Notes: generated from the sequence alone by a model not told the origin. Positions 1 through 6,617 are shown, counted from the first letter of the stretch. The stretch is DNA of 8,957 bases from Synergistaceae bacterium (GCA_031271065.1 JAISWP010000239.1:1-8957); one strand, 5' to 3'. A program made the numbers and translations.

Positions 1-196
<196 letters not shown>

Positions 197-284
197 TTTT
201 TGAAATTGACTGACATAGTTCATTCATATATTACGCGCTGTATTCTGTTGGCAAGGTGCGATGTCACTCCGTGAGGCGCGACGT
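197..284 (-). other. Pre-16S leader region
   Basis: These ~88 bases lie between the predicted transcription start of the main rRNA promoter and the mature 16S 5' end. They should be transcribed and then removed by RNase processing. No clear E. coli-type boxA (TGCTCTTTA) is visible. The partner strand of any processing stem would lie beyond the 3' end of 16S, outside the window, so it cannot be tested here. The boundaries depend on the promoter call. Confidence 0.45.
225..254 (-). promoter_or_regulatory. Possible second, weaker rRNA promoter
   Basis: On the minus strand, TTGCCA (254-249) is one mismatch from the -35 consensus. An 18-base spacer leads to TATATG (230-225), which matches the -10 at four of six positions. 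Tandem rRNA promoters are common in bacteria. However, a start here would leave only about 20 bases of leader before mature 16S, which is short for normal processing, so this may be chance in an AT-rich stretch. Confidence 0.22.
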
Positions 285-289
285 TGGCT

Positions 290-345
290 AATATAACACG
301 CATCGCCGAATAGCGCAAGGGGGGAAATCATTCTTTTGAAAAAAT
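290..345 (-). promoter_or_regulatory. Candidate main rRNA promoter with UP-like element
   Basis: Read on the minus strand, TATATT (295-290) is one mismatch from the -10 consensus and is preceded by TGT, which makes an extended -10 (TGn). A 17-base spacer separates it from TTGCGC (318-313), which keeps the TTG of the -35 consensus. Farther upstream, about 325-345, is an A/T-rich block containing AATTTTTTCAAAAG. This resembles the UP element that binds the RNA polymerase alpha C-terminal domain at strong rRNA promoters. The predicted start is near 284, about 88 bases before 16S. Orientation and position fit the rRNA gene; activity is inferred. Confidence 0.6.
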
Positions 346-380
346 TCCCATGCAATTTCGCGGGCATCGAAGATCGGGTA

Positions 381-410
381 TGCTCACCGGAATGGGATGA
401 TGCGTGAGCA
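381..410. promoter_or_regulatory. Operator-like inverted repeat upstream of the PBP1A gene
   Basis: TGCTCAC (381-387) and its exact reverse complement GTGAGCA (404-410) are separated by 16 bases. The half-site centres are 23 bases apart, about two helical turns, as expected for a dimeric repressor or activator on one DNA face. The repeat covers where a -35 element should be for the TATAAT at 419-424, and lies between two divergent promoters. No regulator family is recognised. It is not a terminator: no T-run follows and the loop is long. Confidence 0.4.
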
Positions 411-418
411 ATGTATAG

Positions 419-443
419 TATAATATCATTATAGTAATATAAT
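419..443 (+). promoter_or_regulatory. AT-rich promoter region of the PBP1A gene
   Basis: Two perfect TATAAT hexamers occur on the plus strand, at 419-424 and 438-443, 50 and 31 bases before the ATG at 474. Neither has a good -35 at 16-18 bases; the best slot for the first reads GATGAT. The first hexamer is also half of an exact palindrome, TAATA-centred: TATAAT, ATC, ATTATA (419-433). The lack of a -35 suggests either a weak promoter or one needing an activator, which fits the inverted repeat just upstream. Which hexamer is used is not decidable from sequence. Confidence 0.5.
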
Positions 444-473
444 GCTCTGCTCCAGGCACCGGAGGTTTGTTCA

Positions 474-2729
474 ATGCGCGGAAACAGTAAGCGATCGGAA
501 AATAGAGGGAAAAAACCGGGATTCGGCGCGATCTCGATCATGAAGGGTCTCTTTCACCTTCTCATATTTCTCGTCATAGGAATAGCAGCCTTCTGCTCCG
601 TGCTGGCCGCAGCCTTCCTGAACGACATCACCAGGGACATACCGTCGATCGAGAACATGAGGACGCCGAACCTTACCTCCGTGGTCTACGACCGGCAGGA
701 TAACATCATAGCGCGTCTTTTCGAGGAAAACAGGACGTGGACCCCAATAGGGCAGATATCGCCCTGGGCGCTGAAGTCCGTGCTGGCCGCTGAGGACAGC
801 GAGTTCTACGAACACAAGGGAATACGCATCAAAGCGATCGTGAGGGCCGGCATAAACGATATAGTGAACCGGAACTCCCTGCAGGGAGGGAGCACCATCA
901 CCCAGCAGGTCGCGCGCATGATGTTTTTAAACCGCGACCGCACGCTCAAGCGCAAAGCGAGAGAGGCGATCATCGCCATCCGCATGGAACAGGTATACAC
1001 AAAAGATCAGATTCTCGAACTGTACATGAACATGGCCTATTTCGGCCAGGGGGCTTACGGCATCACTGCTGCCTCCCAGAACTACTTCGGGAAGGGCGCG
1101 GCCAATCTGACGCTGGCTGAGTCCTCCATGCTGGCGGGACTCCTTCCCGCCCCCAACGCCTACACCCCTATCCGCCACCCGGACAGGGCTAAAACACGCC
1201 AGAGCTACGTCCTGGGACGCATGAGCGACACAGGCGTGATAACGCCTCAGGAAAAATCCCAGGCAATGGCCGCCAATCTGACTTACATAAGGAGCGCGGA
1301 CACCAAGGTCCAGTTCGTCATGGAGGACGCGCCGCATTTCGTGTCCCACATACTGTTCAAGGAGCTGCTGCCGAAATACGGCAAGGACCGCATATACAAG
1401 GGCGGACTCACCATACGCACCACAATAGACCTCGAGCTTCAAAAACACGCGGAATCGGTGATCTCCAAGATGCAGTTCGAAGGCGCGCTGGTCTGCCTCG
1501 ACCCCAACACCGGCGAGATACTGGCCCTCGTAGGCGGCAGAAACTTCGACGACAGCAAATTCAACAGGGCGACACAGGCCTACAGGCAGCCCGGCTCGGC
1601 GTTCAAGCCCATAGTGTACGCGGCCGCGCTGGAAAACGGTTTCAGGCCGGTGGACAGGATACTGGACGCCCCGCTGAAATTCGCCAACGGCTGGTCTCCC
1701 CAAAACAGCGACGGCAAGAACAGGGGCGAGGTGACGCTGATCGACGCGCTGGCCCAATCGATCAACACGCCGGCGGTCCGTCTCGCCCAGCTGACCGGAG
1801 TCGAGACGATACGATCCCAGGCAAGGCGCATGAACATAACGACCCCGTATCTTCCTCAGGACCTCTCGGTGGCGCTTGGCTCGAGCAGCCTGACGCCCAT
1901 TGAAATGGGCGCCGCTTTCTCCGTGTTCGCCAACAACGGACACGGGATAGTCCCCTTCGGGGTCCGGGAGATACTCGACAGCAACGGCGAACCGGTGGAG
2001 CAGAACGGCCCTGTGCTGACAAACGCCCTCTCTCCGGAGACCGCCGCCACAGTCAGATCGATGCTCATGCAGGCGGTAAGCTGGGGAACGGGTACCAGAG
2101 CCAACCTGGCGAAAGAGGGCTACGACACCTTCGGCAAGACCGGAACCACCAACGACTGGACCGACGTCTGGTTCGTCGGGGGGACGCCGAACCTGGTCAC
2201 GGTCGTCTACGTGGGAAACGATAACCACAAGACGCTCGGAAGGGCCTTCGGAGGCACGGTGGCGGCGCCTGTGTGGAAGGAATTCATGGAGGGCGCCGTC
2301 AAGATAATGAACACCCCGAAGAAATTCCAGATACCCCCCGATACGGGGGTCCAGAGCGTGACGATATGCAGGGCGACCGGATTTCTGGCGACAAAAACCT
2401 GCCCTCACAAAGCGAACCTGCTACTTACGGCGGGGCAGGCCCCGGAATCATACTGCCCCTGGCACGGCGGCGACGTATATGAGGCCCAGGACGACAGCAA
2501 CGCGCCTCAATTGCTTCTGACGCCGGAGGACGGAGATATACTGGATAACTGGTATCTTGAAACCCCGTGGGAGGAGGCTCCGGAGATATTCGAGCCCACG
2601 CCCGGCCTCACGCTCGACCCAGCGCCTCTGCCGGAGCCCGATATCAACCCGTACCAGTCCGACCCGGCCCCGGCCGACGAGATAGAACGCCGGTATCAGG
2701 AACTGCTGCGGCAGTACAATATCCAATAG
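474..2729 (+). CDS. mrcA: PBP1A-family bifunctional peptidoglycan glycosyltransferase/transpeptidase
   Basis: This is a class A penicillin-binding protein of 751 residues. It polymerises lipid II into glycan strands and cross-links the stem peptides at the outer face of the inner membrane. A basic N-terminus (1-24) precedes one membrane anchor (about 26-48). The GT51 glycosyltransferase domain follows (about 70-240), with the AAEDSEFYEHKG motif holding catalytic Glu107, then GGSTITQQ (138-145) and a conserved EQVYTKDQILELYMN block (172-186). The transpeptidase domain has all three active-site motifs: SxxK at Ser375-Lys378 (GSAFKP), SxN at 429-431 and KTG at 555-557. The C-terminus has Cys632, Cys643 and Cys661 in a CR.TG..AT..CP pattern usual for PBP1A, then a proline- and acid-rich tail. 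The ATG at 474 is chosen because GGAGG (461-465) lies 8 bases before it; the next in-frame ATG (540) lacks such a site. The gene is intact. Assignment to PBP1A rather than another class A member is by overall pattern. Confidence 0.96.
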   Translation: MRGNSKRSENRGKKPGFGAISIMKGLFHLLIFLVIGIAAFCSVLAAAFLNDITRDIPSIENMRTPNLTSVVYDRQDNIIARLFEENRTWTPIGQISPWALKSVLAAEDSEFYEHKGIRIKAIVRAGINDIVNRNSLQGGSTITQQVARMMFLNRDRTLKRKAREAIIAIRMEQVYTKDQILELYMNMAYFGQGAYGITAASQNYFGKGAANLTLAESSMLAGLLPAPNAYTPIRHPDRAKTRQSYVLGRMSDTGVITPQEKSQAMAANLTYIRSADTKVQFVMEDAPHFVSHILFKELLPKYGKDRIYKGGLTIRTTIDLELQKHAESVISKMQFEGALVCLDPNTGEILALVGGRNFDDSKFNRATQAYRQPGSAFKPIVYAAALENGFRPVDRILDAPLKFANGWSPQNSDGKNRGEVTLIDALAQSINTPAVRLAQLTGVETIRSQARRMNITTPYLPQDLSVALGSSSLTPIEMGAAFSVFANNGHGIVPFGVREILDSNGEPVEQNGPVLTNALSPETAATVRSMLMQAVSWGTGTRANLAKEGYDTFGKTGTTNDWTDVWFVGGTPNLVTVVYVGNDNHKTLGRAFGGTVAAPVWKEFMEGAVKIMNTPKKFQIPPDTGVQSVTICRATGFLATKTCPHKANLLLTAGQAPESYCPWHGGDVYEAQDDSNAPQLLLTPEDGDILDNWYLETPWEEAPEIFEPTPGLTLDPAPLPEPDINPYQSDPAPADEIERRYQELLRQYNIQ

Positions 2730-2732
2730 AGG

Positions 2733-2755
2733 AATCGCTCACTCGGACGATTTTT
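2733..2755 (+). terminator. Weak candidate terminator after the PBP1A gene
   Basis: AATCG (2733-2737) pairs with CGATT (2748-2752) across a 10-base loop, and a T-run continues to 2755. G-U pairs could extend the base slightly. The stem is short and AT-rich, so termination would be weak. It is the only hairpin-plus-T structure between the two convergent genes, which are 57 bases apart, and I see no matching minus-strand terminator for dgt. Confidence 0.3.
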
Positions 2756-2786
2756 GACTCAAGAGGGCTCTAATCGCGAGCAGTTC

Positions 2787-3803
2787 TCACGCGCAGGGTT
2801 CGGCCTCGCTGCGGAAGAGATGCAAGGCATAGCGGTCGGTCATGCCGGATATCTCGTCTAAAGCCTCTCTCGCCCCTCTGCCGAGTTCTTCGCGGGCATA
2901 GCGATAGAGGAACTTTATCACGTTCGACACCTTCGGCTCCTCGTTTCTTATGGATTTGTGCGTGTAGACAGAGACGTAGAGAAAATTCCTGAGCGACTCC
3001 ATCTGCTCGAGTATTGGGTCGCTGAAAGACAGTCTGCCGCCCTCGCTGTTCGCTATCACGTCTTTGACCAGCGAATCGATCCTCTGTCCGTGAGACGAGC
3101 CGAGAGTCTCGAATACCCCCCGCGGAATGTCGCCGACGGACAAAAGCCCCGCGCCCGCCGCGTCGTCCAGATCGTGATTGAGATAGGCTATGGAGTCGGA
3201 TATACGCACCACCCAAGCCTCGACGGACGACGGGTTTTCCAGGCTGAACCCCGTCCGGACGTCCACCTGCCCCTTCGAGTGCTGGACTATGCCCATCCTG
3301 ACCTCCCAGGTCAGATTCAGCCCCCGGCCGTCGCGCTCCAGAAGGTCGACCACTCTCAGGCTCTGCTCGGCGTGGAGGAAAGGCTCCAGTCCTTCCGCAA
3401 CGGATATCTCCCGGAGCACCCTCTCACCCAGGTGGCCGAACGGGGTGTGCCCCAGATCGTGGGCCAGGGCTATGGCCTCGGTCAGATCTTCGTTGAGCCG
3501 GAGCGCCCTCGAGATCGTCCGCGCTATCTGCGACACCTCGAGTGTATGGGTCAGGCGCGTTCTGGGATGATCGCTCTCCGGCAGCAGGAGCACCTGGGTC
3601 TTGTGTTTGAGGCGTCTGAAGGACTTGCTGTGGATTATCCGGTCCCTGTCACGCTGGAAGGCGGTCCGTATCGAACAGGGATTTTCCTCCCGATTCCTGC
3701 CCCGGCTCTTTGACGCCGGACACGCCCACGGCGCCAGCCAGGAGACTTCCCGTTCCTCCCACACTTCGCGCAGCGTTTTTTCATCGCGTAGATCGTATTT
3801 CAA
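2787..3803 (-). CDS. dgt: dGTPase-like HD-domain triphosphohydrolase
   Basis: This 338-residue protein belongs to the HD-superfamily dNTP triphosphohydrolases (Dgt-like), which cut dGTP or other dNTPs to the nucleoside and tripolyphosphate and so tune nucleotide pools. The N-terminal signature is present: SRGR at 32-35, RTAFQRDRDRI at 46-56 and SFRRLKHKTQV at 61-71. The metal-binding set is complete: His86 (RLTHTLEV), His115-Asp116 (AHDLGHTPFGH) and Asp203 (ISDSIAY). The length suits the short bacterial 'dGTPase-like' group rather than the ~500-residue E. coli enzyme, so dGTP specificity is not certain. The start is TTG at 3803: no ATG or GTG lies in frame before a TAA stop a short way upstream, and WEERE...LAPWAC begins where homologues begin. 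An AGGAAGG site (3823-3817) sits 13 bases upstream, rather far. The AT-rich gap upstream argues for its own promoter. Confidence 0.93.
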   Translation of the reverse strand: MKYDLRDEKTLREVWEEREVSWLAPWACPASKSRGRNREENPCSIRTAFQRDRDRIIHSKSFRRLKHKTQVLLLPESDHPRTRLTHTLEVSQIARTISRALRLNEDLTEAIALAHDLGHTPFGHLGERVLREISVAEGLEPFLHAEQSLRVVDLLERDGRGLNLTWEVRMGIVQHSKGQVDVRTGFSLENPSSVEAWVVRISDSIAYLNHDLDDAAGAGLLSVGDIPRGVFETLGSSHGQRIDSLVKDVIANSEGGRLSFSDPILEQMESLRNFLYVSVYTHKSIRNEEPKVSNVIKFLYRYAREELGRGAREALDEISGMTDRYALHLFRSEAEPCA

Positions 3804-3833
3804 CGTACAAGCTGTTCCTTCCTGTCCGCCGCT

Positions 3834-3878
3834 GTAATTTTAAATCAAGCAAGTATAAGCTGATTTATTTTAAATTAC
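3834..3878. promoter_or_regulatory. AT-rich imperfect inverted repeat in front of dgt, with a -10-like loop
   Basis: GTAATTTTAAATC (3834-3846) is matched by GATTTATTTTAAATTAC (3862-3878), its reverse complement apart from four extra bases in the middle. The 15-base centre holds, on the minus strand, TATACT (3857-3852), one mismatch from a -10 box and suitably placed for dgt (about 50 bases before its TTG). No convincing -35 is found at 17 bases. It could be an operator around a promoter, or an AT-rich hairpin ending the upstream membrane-protein transcript; no T-run distinguishes the two. Confidence 0.35.
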
Positions 3879-3886
3879 ACGAACAA

Positions 3887-3908
3887 TTGAAATTCCGCAC
3901 TATTTCAA
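3887..3908. repeat. Small inverted repeat just after the GDYXXLXY stop codon
   Basis: TTGAAAT (3887-3893) and ATTTCAA (3902-3908) form an exact 7-bp inverted repeat with an 8-base centre (TCCGCACT). It begins 6 bases past the minus-strand stop codon of the preceding gene. Stem strength is low and the downstream sequence on the minus strand is TGTTCG rather than a T-run, so it is not a canonical intrinsic terminator. It may help protect the mRNA 3' end or serve as a protein site. Confidence 0.3.
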
Positions 3909-3913
3909 CGGAA

Positions 3914-4459
3914 CTATTTATCCGTAACTTTTACGAATTTGAGAGCTTTTATGACAGGATGCCCCCGGAGCACCCTCACGTCGGCCAGTACCTTCACCTC
4001 AGCGTCGTTTATCATATCCTCTATCTCCCCTCCGGTTCCCTCCGGGACGAAATACGCCTCGATGCCGTATCTGACGCTTCGGTCCCAGGACGACCCAAAC
4101 GTCCCTTTTATGTAAAGTCTTTCCGAAGGCCGGGCGAGCGAGGCGGACTTTACGGAACCTATTCCGCTCTCGTCGCGTTCCAGGGTCACGAACACTTCCC
4201 TGCCCGCAAGATCGTATATGTCCGTTTTCCCGTCGTCTGCCAGGGAGTCGTCTATGTCCGATATCAGGTAGTCCAGGATGACATAATCCCCCCTCAGTAT
4301 GTCCCTGGGGTCCACCGGTCTGGTCTCCAGCATCACCTGCTCGCCCATGAGGAGGGTCAGCGTGTTCGTTATCTGCGAATAAAACATCGCGGACAGAGGA
4401 AGTATCACTATCAGGACATATTTGAACGCGAGGGACCTGGTGAATTGCGGCCTATTCAT
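3914..4459 (-). CDS. GDYXXLXY-family membrane-anchored protein
   Basis: A 181-residue protein of unknown function. It carries the family's namesake motif exactly, GDYVILDY at residues 57-64, preceded by PVDPRDILR, the usual lead-in. One hydrophobic segment (about 11-28) should anchor it in the inner membrane, with the remaining ~150 residues, rich in Asp, Glu and beta-type sequence, on one side. A late YGIEAYFVPEGTG block (131-143) is also typical of the family. The ATG overlaps the end of the DUF2157 gene by 8 bases (ATGAATAG), and GGGGAGG lies 9 bases upstream inside that gene, so translation is probably coupled. The pair DUF2157 plus GDYXXLXY recurs as neighbours in other bacteria, which implies a shared complex. 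No enzymatic residues can be named. Confidence 0.9.
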   Translation of the reverse strand: MNRPQFTRSLAFKYVLIVILPLSAMFYSQITNTLTLLMGEQVMLETRPVDPRDILRGDYVILDYLISDIDDSLADDGKTDIYDLAGREVFVTLERDESGIGSVKSASLARPSERLYIKGTFGSSWDRSVRYGIEAYFVPEGTGGEIEDMINDAEVKVLADVRVLRGHPVIKALKFVKVTDK

Positions 4460-5702
4460 CGTCTCCGCCCTCCCCGGCCCCGGCGTCCTCCGATACGTTC
4501 CCGCCCTGCGGGATCATATATCCCCTCCATTTCCTGCAGGCATACGCTATGGACAGCAGGACGGCGCCTCCGGTCAGAAAAAAGATCGACTTATCCATGA
4601 AGTCGAAGAACATGTCGAAGTACCAGCGGGCCAGCAGCACGCAGAACATGAACGTGGAAAACCCCCCGCCCTTCCGCCGCCGTATTATCCTGTAGACCAG
4701 ATACGCGCCCAGCGCGGCGCCGGAAGCGGCGGTATGGGGAGTGAGAACGCTCCTGTCGCGGCTGTAACTGTATAGATCAGAGGAGCTCCATATAAACGGG
4801 AACGTAAGGGCGAGCCCGGCCGCGCTTATCAGGAGCATCGCCTGCCAGTCCAGGTCGGAGGCGTCGAGTTTCCACGCAGCCGCGTTTATCGCCGCCCCTA
4901 TGACGAGGATGCCGAACACGTACGGAAGAAACGACTCATGTCTGCTGTTTATCACGCACATCCACGAAAACCACACCACGATGAAAAAATTGCCGAGCAT
5001 GGCGCGCCTCGTGGAGCCCCCTATAAAAAAATCTCTCAGTCTGGAGGACGAGCCCGCCGGCGCTCTGCTTTCCTCGTACCAGGAATACCAAGCCGAAACC
5101 GCGAGCAGCAGGAGCAGCGCATAGGGCTGCCACGGGCCGAGTATCAGCGACGACTGGTCGCCTCTTTCCCATGAACGGTTCAGGTAGGACCAATAGATGA
5201 TACACACGTAGGCGATCGACACTGTCTCGTACAGCGCGTAAACCGGCACGCTCCGCACCAGAAAAAAAGTCGGCGCGTACACTGCGAGCCACAGGCCCAG
5301 CAGGCCGGTAATATCGCCGGACAGATGGAATATCTGGGCCAGGAGGGCAAACCCGCCCAGAACGAGGAAACCCGAGAAAAAGAGCAGGACGTCCGAGGCG
5401 GTTTTGTGCCCTTTCTTCTCGCACATAAACGCGGCCGCCGCGCTGCATATATAGGAGCCCACTATCATGACGATTTTCAGGAAGGGCGGTATGACGTTCC
5501 AGTTGGCCGCTATGAAGCTGAGCACTCCTATGCCGATCATGGCGGCGCCGAGAGCCATCACCGCGGCGGGCAGAGCGCGGACCACCGTATAACAGGCTAT
5601 GATGCCGCCTCTCTGTTCTTCCGTAATTATCCCGCCGTCCACCCACCCGCGCGATTCCTCCGACAGGAAACGGTGTTTCGACTCGGATATCTTTCGTTCC
5701 AT
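4452..5702 (-). CDS. DUF2157-family multi-pass membrane protein
   Basis: A 416-residue protein with a short soluble head (about 1-42, containing GWVDGGIITEEQRGGIIACY) typical of DUF2157. About twelve hydrophobic segments follow, roughly at 45-68, 72-93, 104-126, 130-149, 152-174, 190-209, 236-253, 258-277, 286-306, 325-342, 349-367 and 371-388. LSFIAANWNVIPPFLK (61-76), linking the first two, is the most characteristic block of the family. The C-terminus is a soluble acidic tail (EDAGAGEGGDDE). The reading frame is open from a GTG at 5744, but I chose the ATG at 5702 because GGGAGG lies 7 bases before it and the extra 14 residues are not family-like. It follows the NirC-like gene by 48 bases and overlaps the GDYXXLXY gene by 8. 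The molecular role is unknown; a sensor or transporter would be a guess. Confidence 0.9.
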   Translation of the reverse strand: MERKISESKHRFLSEESRGWVDGGIITEEQRGGIIACYTVVRALPAAVMALGAAMIGIGVLSFIAANWNVIPPFLKIVMIVGSYICSAAAAFMCEKKGHKTASDVLLFFSGFLVLGGFALLAQIFHLSGDITGLLGLWLAVYAPTFFLVRSVPVYALYETVSIAYVCIIYWSYLNRSWERGDQSSLILGPWQPYALLLLLAVSAWYSWYEESRAPAGSSSRLRDFFIGGSTRRAMLGNFFIVVWFSWMCVINSRHESFLPYVFGILVIGAAINAAAWKLDASDLDWQAMLLISAAGLALTFPFIWSSSDLYSYSRDRSVLTPHTAASGAALGAYLVYRIIRRRKGGGFSTFMFCVLLARWYFDMFFDFMDKSIFFLTGGAVLLSIAYACRKWRGYMIPQGGNVSEDAGAGEGGDDE

Positions 5703-5707
5703 AACTA

Positions 5708-5720
5708 GACCTCCCAGGTC
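5708..5720. promoter_or_regulatory. Inverted repeat covering the DUF2157 ribosome binding site
   Basis: On the minus strand the sequence reads GACCT, GGG, AGGTC: a 5-bp inverted repeat with a 3-base centre, ending 5 bases before the ATG at 5702. It contains the whole Shine-Dalgarno GGGAGG. A folded mRNA would hide the site, so it could damp translation of DUF2157 relative to the channel gene upstream. Five base pairs with a 3-base loop is marginal, so this may be chance. Confidence 0.25.
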
Positions 5721-5744
5721 ACATGTAAAAAATCCTGCGATCAC

Positions 5745-5773
5745 TATATACTATTTTTCCCGGGATAACGCAA
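5745..5773 (-). promoter_or_regulatory. Possible internal promoter for the DUF2157/GDYXXLXY pair
   Basis: Read on the minus strand, TTGCGT (5773-5768) lies in the last codons of the NirC-like gene. A 17-base spacer leads to TATATA (5750-5745), four of six matches to a -10, just past its stop codon. The -35 resembles that of the rRNA promoter in this window (TTGCGC). If used, it would let the DUF2157 pair be expressed apart from the channel. Support is sequence matching only. Confidence 0.25.
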
Positions 5774-6512
5774 AATATGGGCACGCAACGAAAAAAATAC
5801 CTCCAACCATATTGCCGGCGGCCACAGTCAGTATGTTTCTGAAATATCCGGCGGCGGTGACGGCCTCGGAATGCGGGACCAAAAGCCCCATGGTGAGCAT
5901 GGTCATGTTCGCCACGCTGTGCTCGAAACCGCTTGTGATGAACGCGTAAACGCACCAGAAGATCATGATGAGCTTCCCGCTTTCCGACCTGCACCTGTAG
6001 GAACACCAGACCCCGAGGCATACCAGAATGTTGCATAAAACCCCTCTCAGAAAGAGCTCCGAGATGCCGGGACTCATCTTCGCGGCGGCGGCGCCCGCGA
6101 TGAAATCGTTTACCGCTCCCTCCCCCAGCCCCGTCTTCCAGTACGTGACGGCCAGGACGGCAGATCCCGCCCAGTTGCCCAGCAGACAGACCGTCCAGAC
6201 CCTCACCGCGTCGGACAGATCTGCGGTTCCCCTCATCACTCCCGCCGCCATCACCAGATTCGTGCCGGTGAAAAGGTCGGAGCCGGCGATTACGACAAGG
6301 CTCAGGGCTATCCCGAATGACACGCCCATCAGTATCTTGGACGAATGATCCCCGTATGTGAGCCCGCCTATGGTCGCCAGCAGCAGGACGGCGAAACCGA
6401 CGTGCACGCCGGCCATCATGGACGACACGAAATACCCGGCGGGACAGCTTGACAGCAGGTCTCTTTTCTTGCGCGCCGCCGCGGCCGCGGACGAAAAATC
6501 ATCTTCATACAT
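5751..6512 (-). CDS. nirC: Formate/nitrite transporter family channel, NirC-like
   Basis: A 253-residue inner-membrane protein of the FNT family, which forms pentamers, each subunit a six-helix channel for small monovalent anions such as nitrite, formate or hydrosulfide. Family marks seen: AGSDLFTGTN (76-85) for the broken helix and its loop, GNWAGS (112-117), Lys145 in the AAKMSPG loop, RGVLCNILVCLGVW (156-169), and SGFEHSVANM (194-203) with the central pore His198. VSSMMAG (29-35), FGIALSLVVIAGS (66-78) and PHSEA (213-217) closely recall E. coli NirC, so nitrite is the likeliest substrate, but FNT specificity cannot be settled by eye. Start: an ATG at 6512 has GGAGGTG 7-9 bases upstream and begins MYEDDF. 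The in-frame ATG at 6572 is rejected, since its added residues are not family-like and overlap a likely promoter. No nitrite reductase gene is adjacent here. Confidence 0.93.
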   Translation of the reverse strand: MYEDDFSSAAAAARKKRDLLSSCPAGYFVSSMMAGVHVGFAVLLLATIGGLTYGDHSSKILMGVSFGIALSLVVIAGSDLFTGTNLVMAAGVMRGTADLSDAVRVWTVCLLGNWAGSAVLAVTYWKTGLGEGAVNDFIAGAAAAKMSPGISELFLRGVLCNILVCLGVWCSYRCRSESGKLIMIFWCVYAFITSGFEHSVANMTMLTMGLLVPHSEAVTAAGYFRNILTVAAGNMVGGIFFVACPYFALSREK

Positions 6513-6562
6513 GAGAAGCACCTCCAAGGGTCGCGTAAAATTCTGCGGGGAGCAGCCGACCG

Positions 6563-6588
6563 CGTATAGCATAACCCGCGCATGTCAA
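6563..6588 (-). promoter_or_regulatory. Candidate promoter of the NirC-like gene
   Basis: On the minus strand there is a perfect TTGACA (6588-6583). Downstream, TGCTATACG provides an extended -10 (TG plus TATACG at 6568-6563). The spacer is only 14 bases, shorter than normal, so either the -35 in use is the T-rich stretch slightly farther upstream (17 bases) or the promoter needs an activator. The predicted start is near 6556, about 44 bases before the ATG. No clear FNR half-sites (TTGAT/ATCAA) are visible. Confidence 0.4.
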
Positions 6589-6617
6589 AAAAACGTTTGC
6601 CGCCGGCAGTTTATACG

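Noticed and set aside
224..541. A 105-codon minus-strand frame in the divergent control region
   Set aside because: It runs over both promoters and into the PBP1A start on the opposite strand, and has no recognisable features.
927..2408. A 493-codon open frame on the minus strand opposite the PBP1A gene
   Set aside because: It lies entirely antisense to a well-conserved gene, is rich in Arg, Gly and Val as expected from a GC-rich shadow frame, and shows no recognisable domain or ribosome site.
3710..4600. A 296-codon plus-strand frame across dgt, the gap and the GDYXXLXY gene
   Set aside because: It crosses two real genes and an AT-rich gap without any recognisable protein feature, so it is a shadow frame.
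5703..5744. A GTG start 14 codons upstream for the DUF2157 protein
   Set aside because: The ATG at 5702 has a well-spaced GGGAGG, and the extra residues would overlap that site and do not look conserved.
6513..6572. A 20-residue N-terminal extension of the NirC-like protein
   Set aside because: The extension overlaps the likely -10 element and has no ribosome site, while the ATG at 6512 has a strong GGAGGTG and begins where NirC homologues begin.
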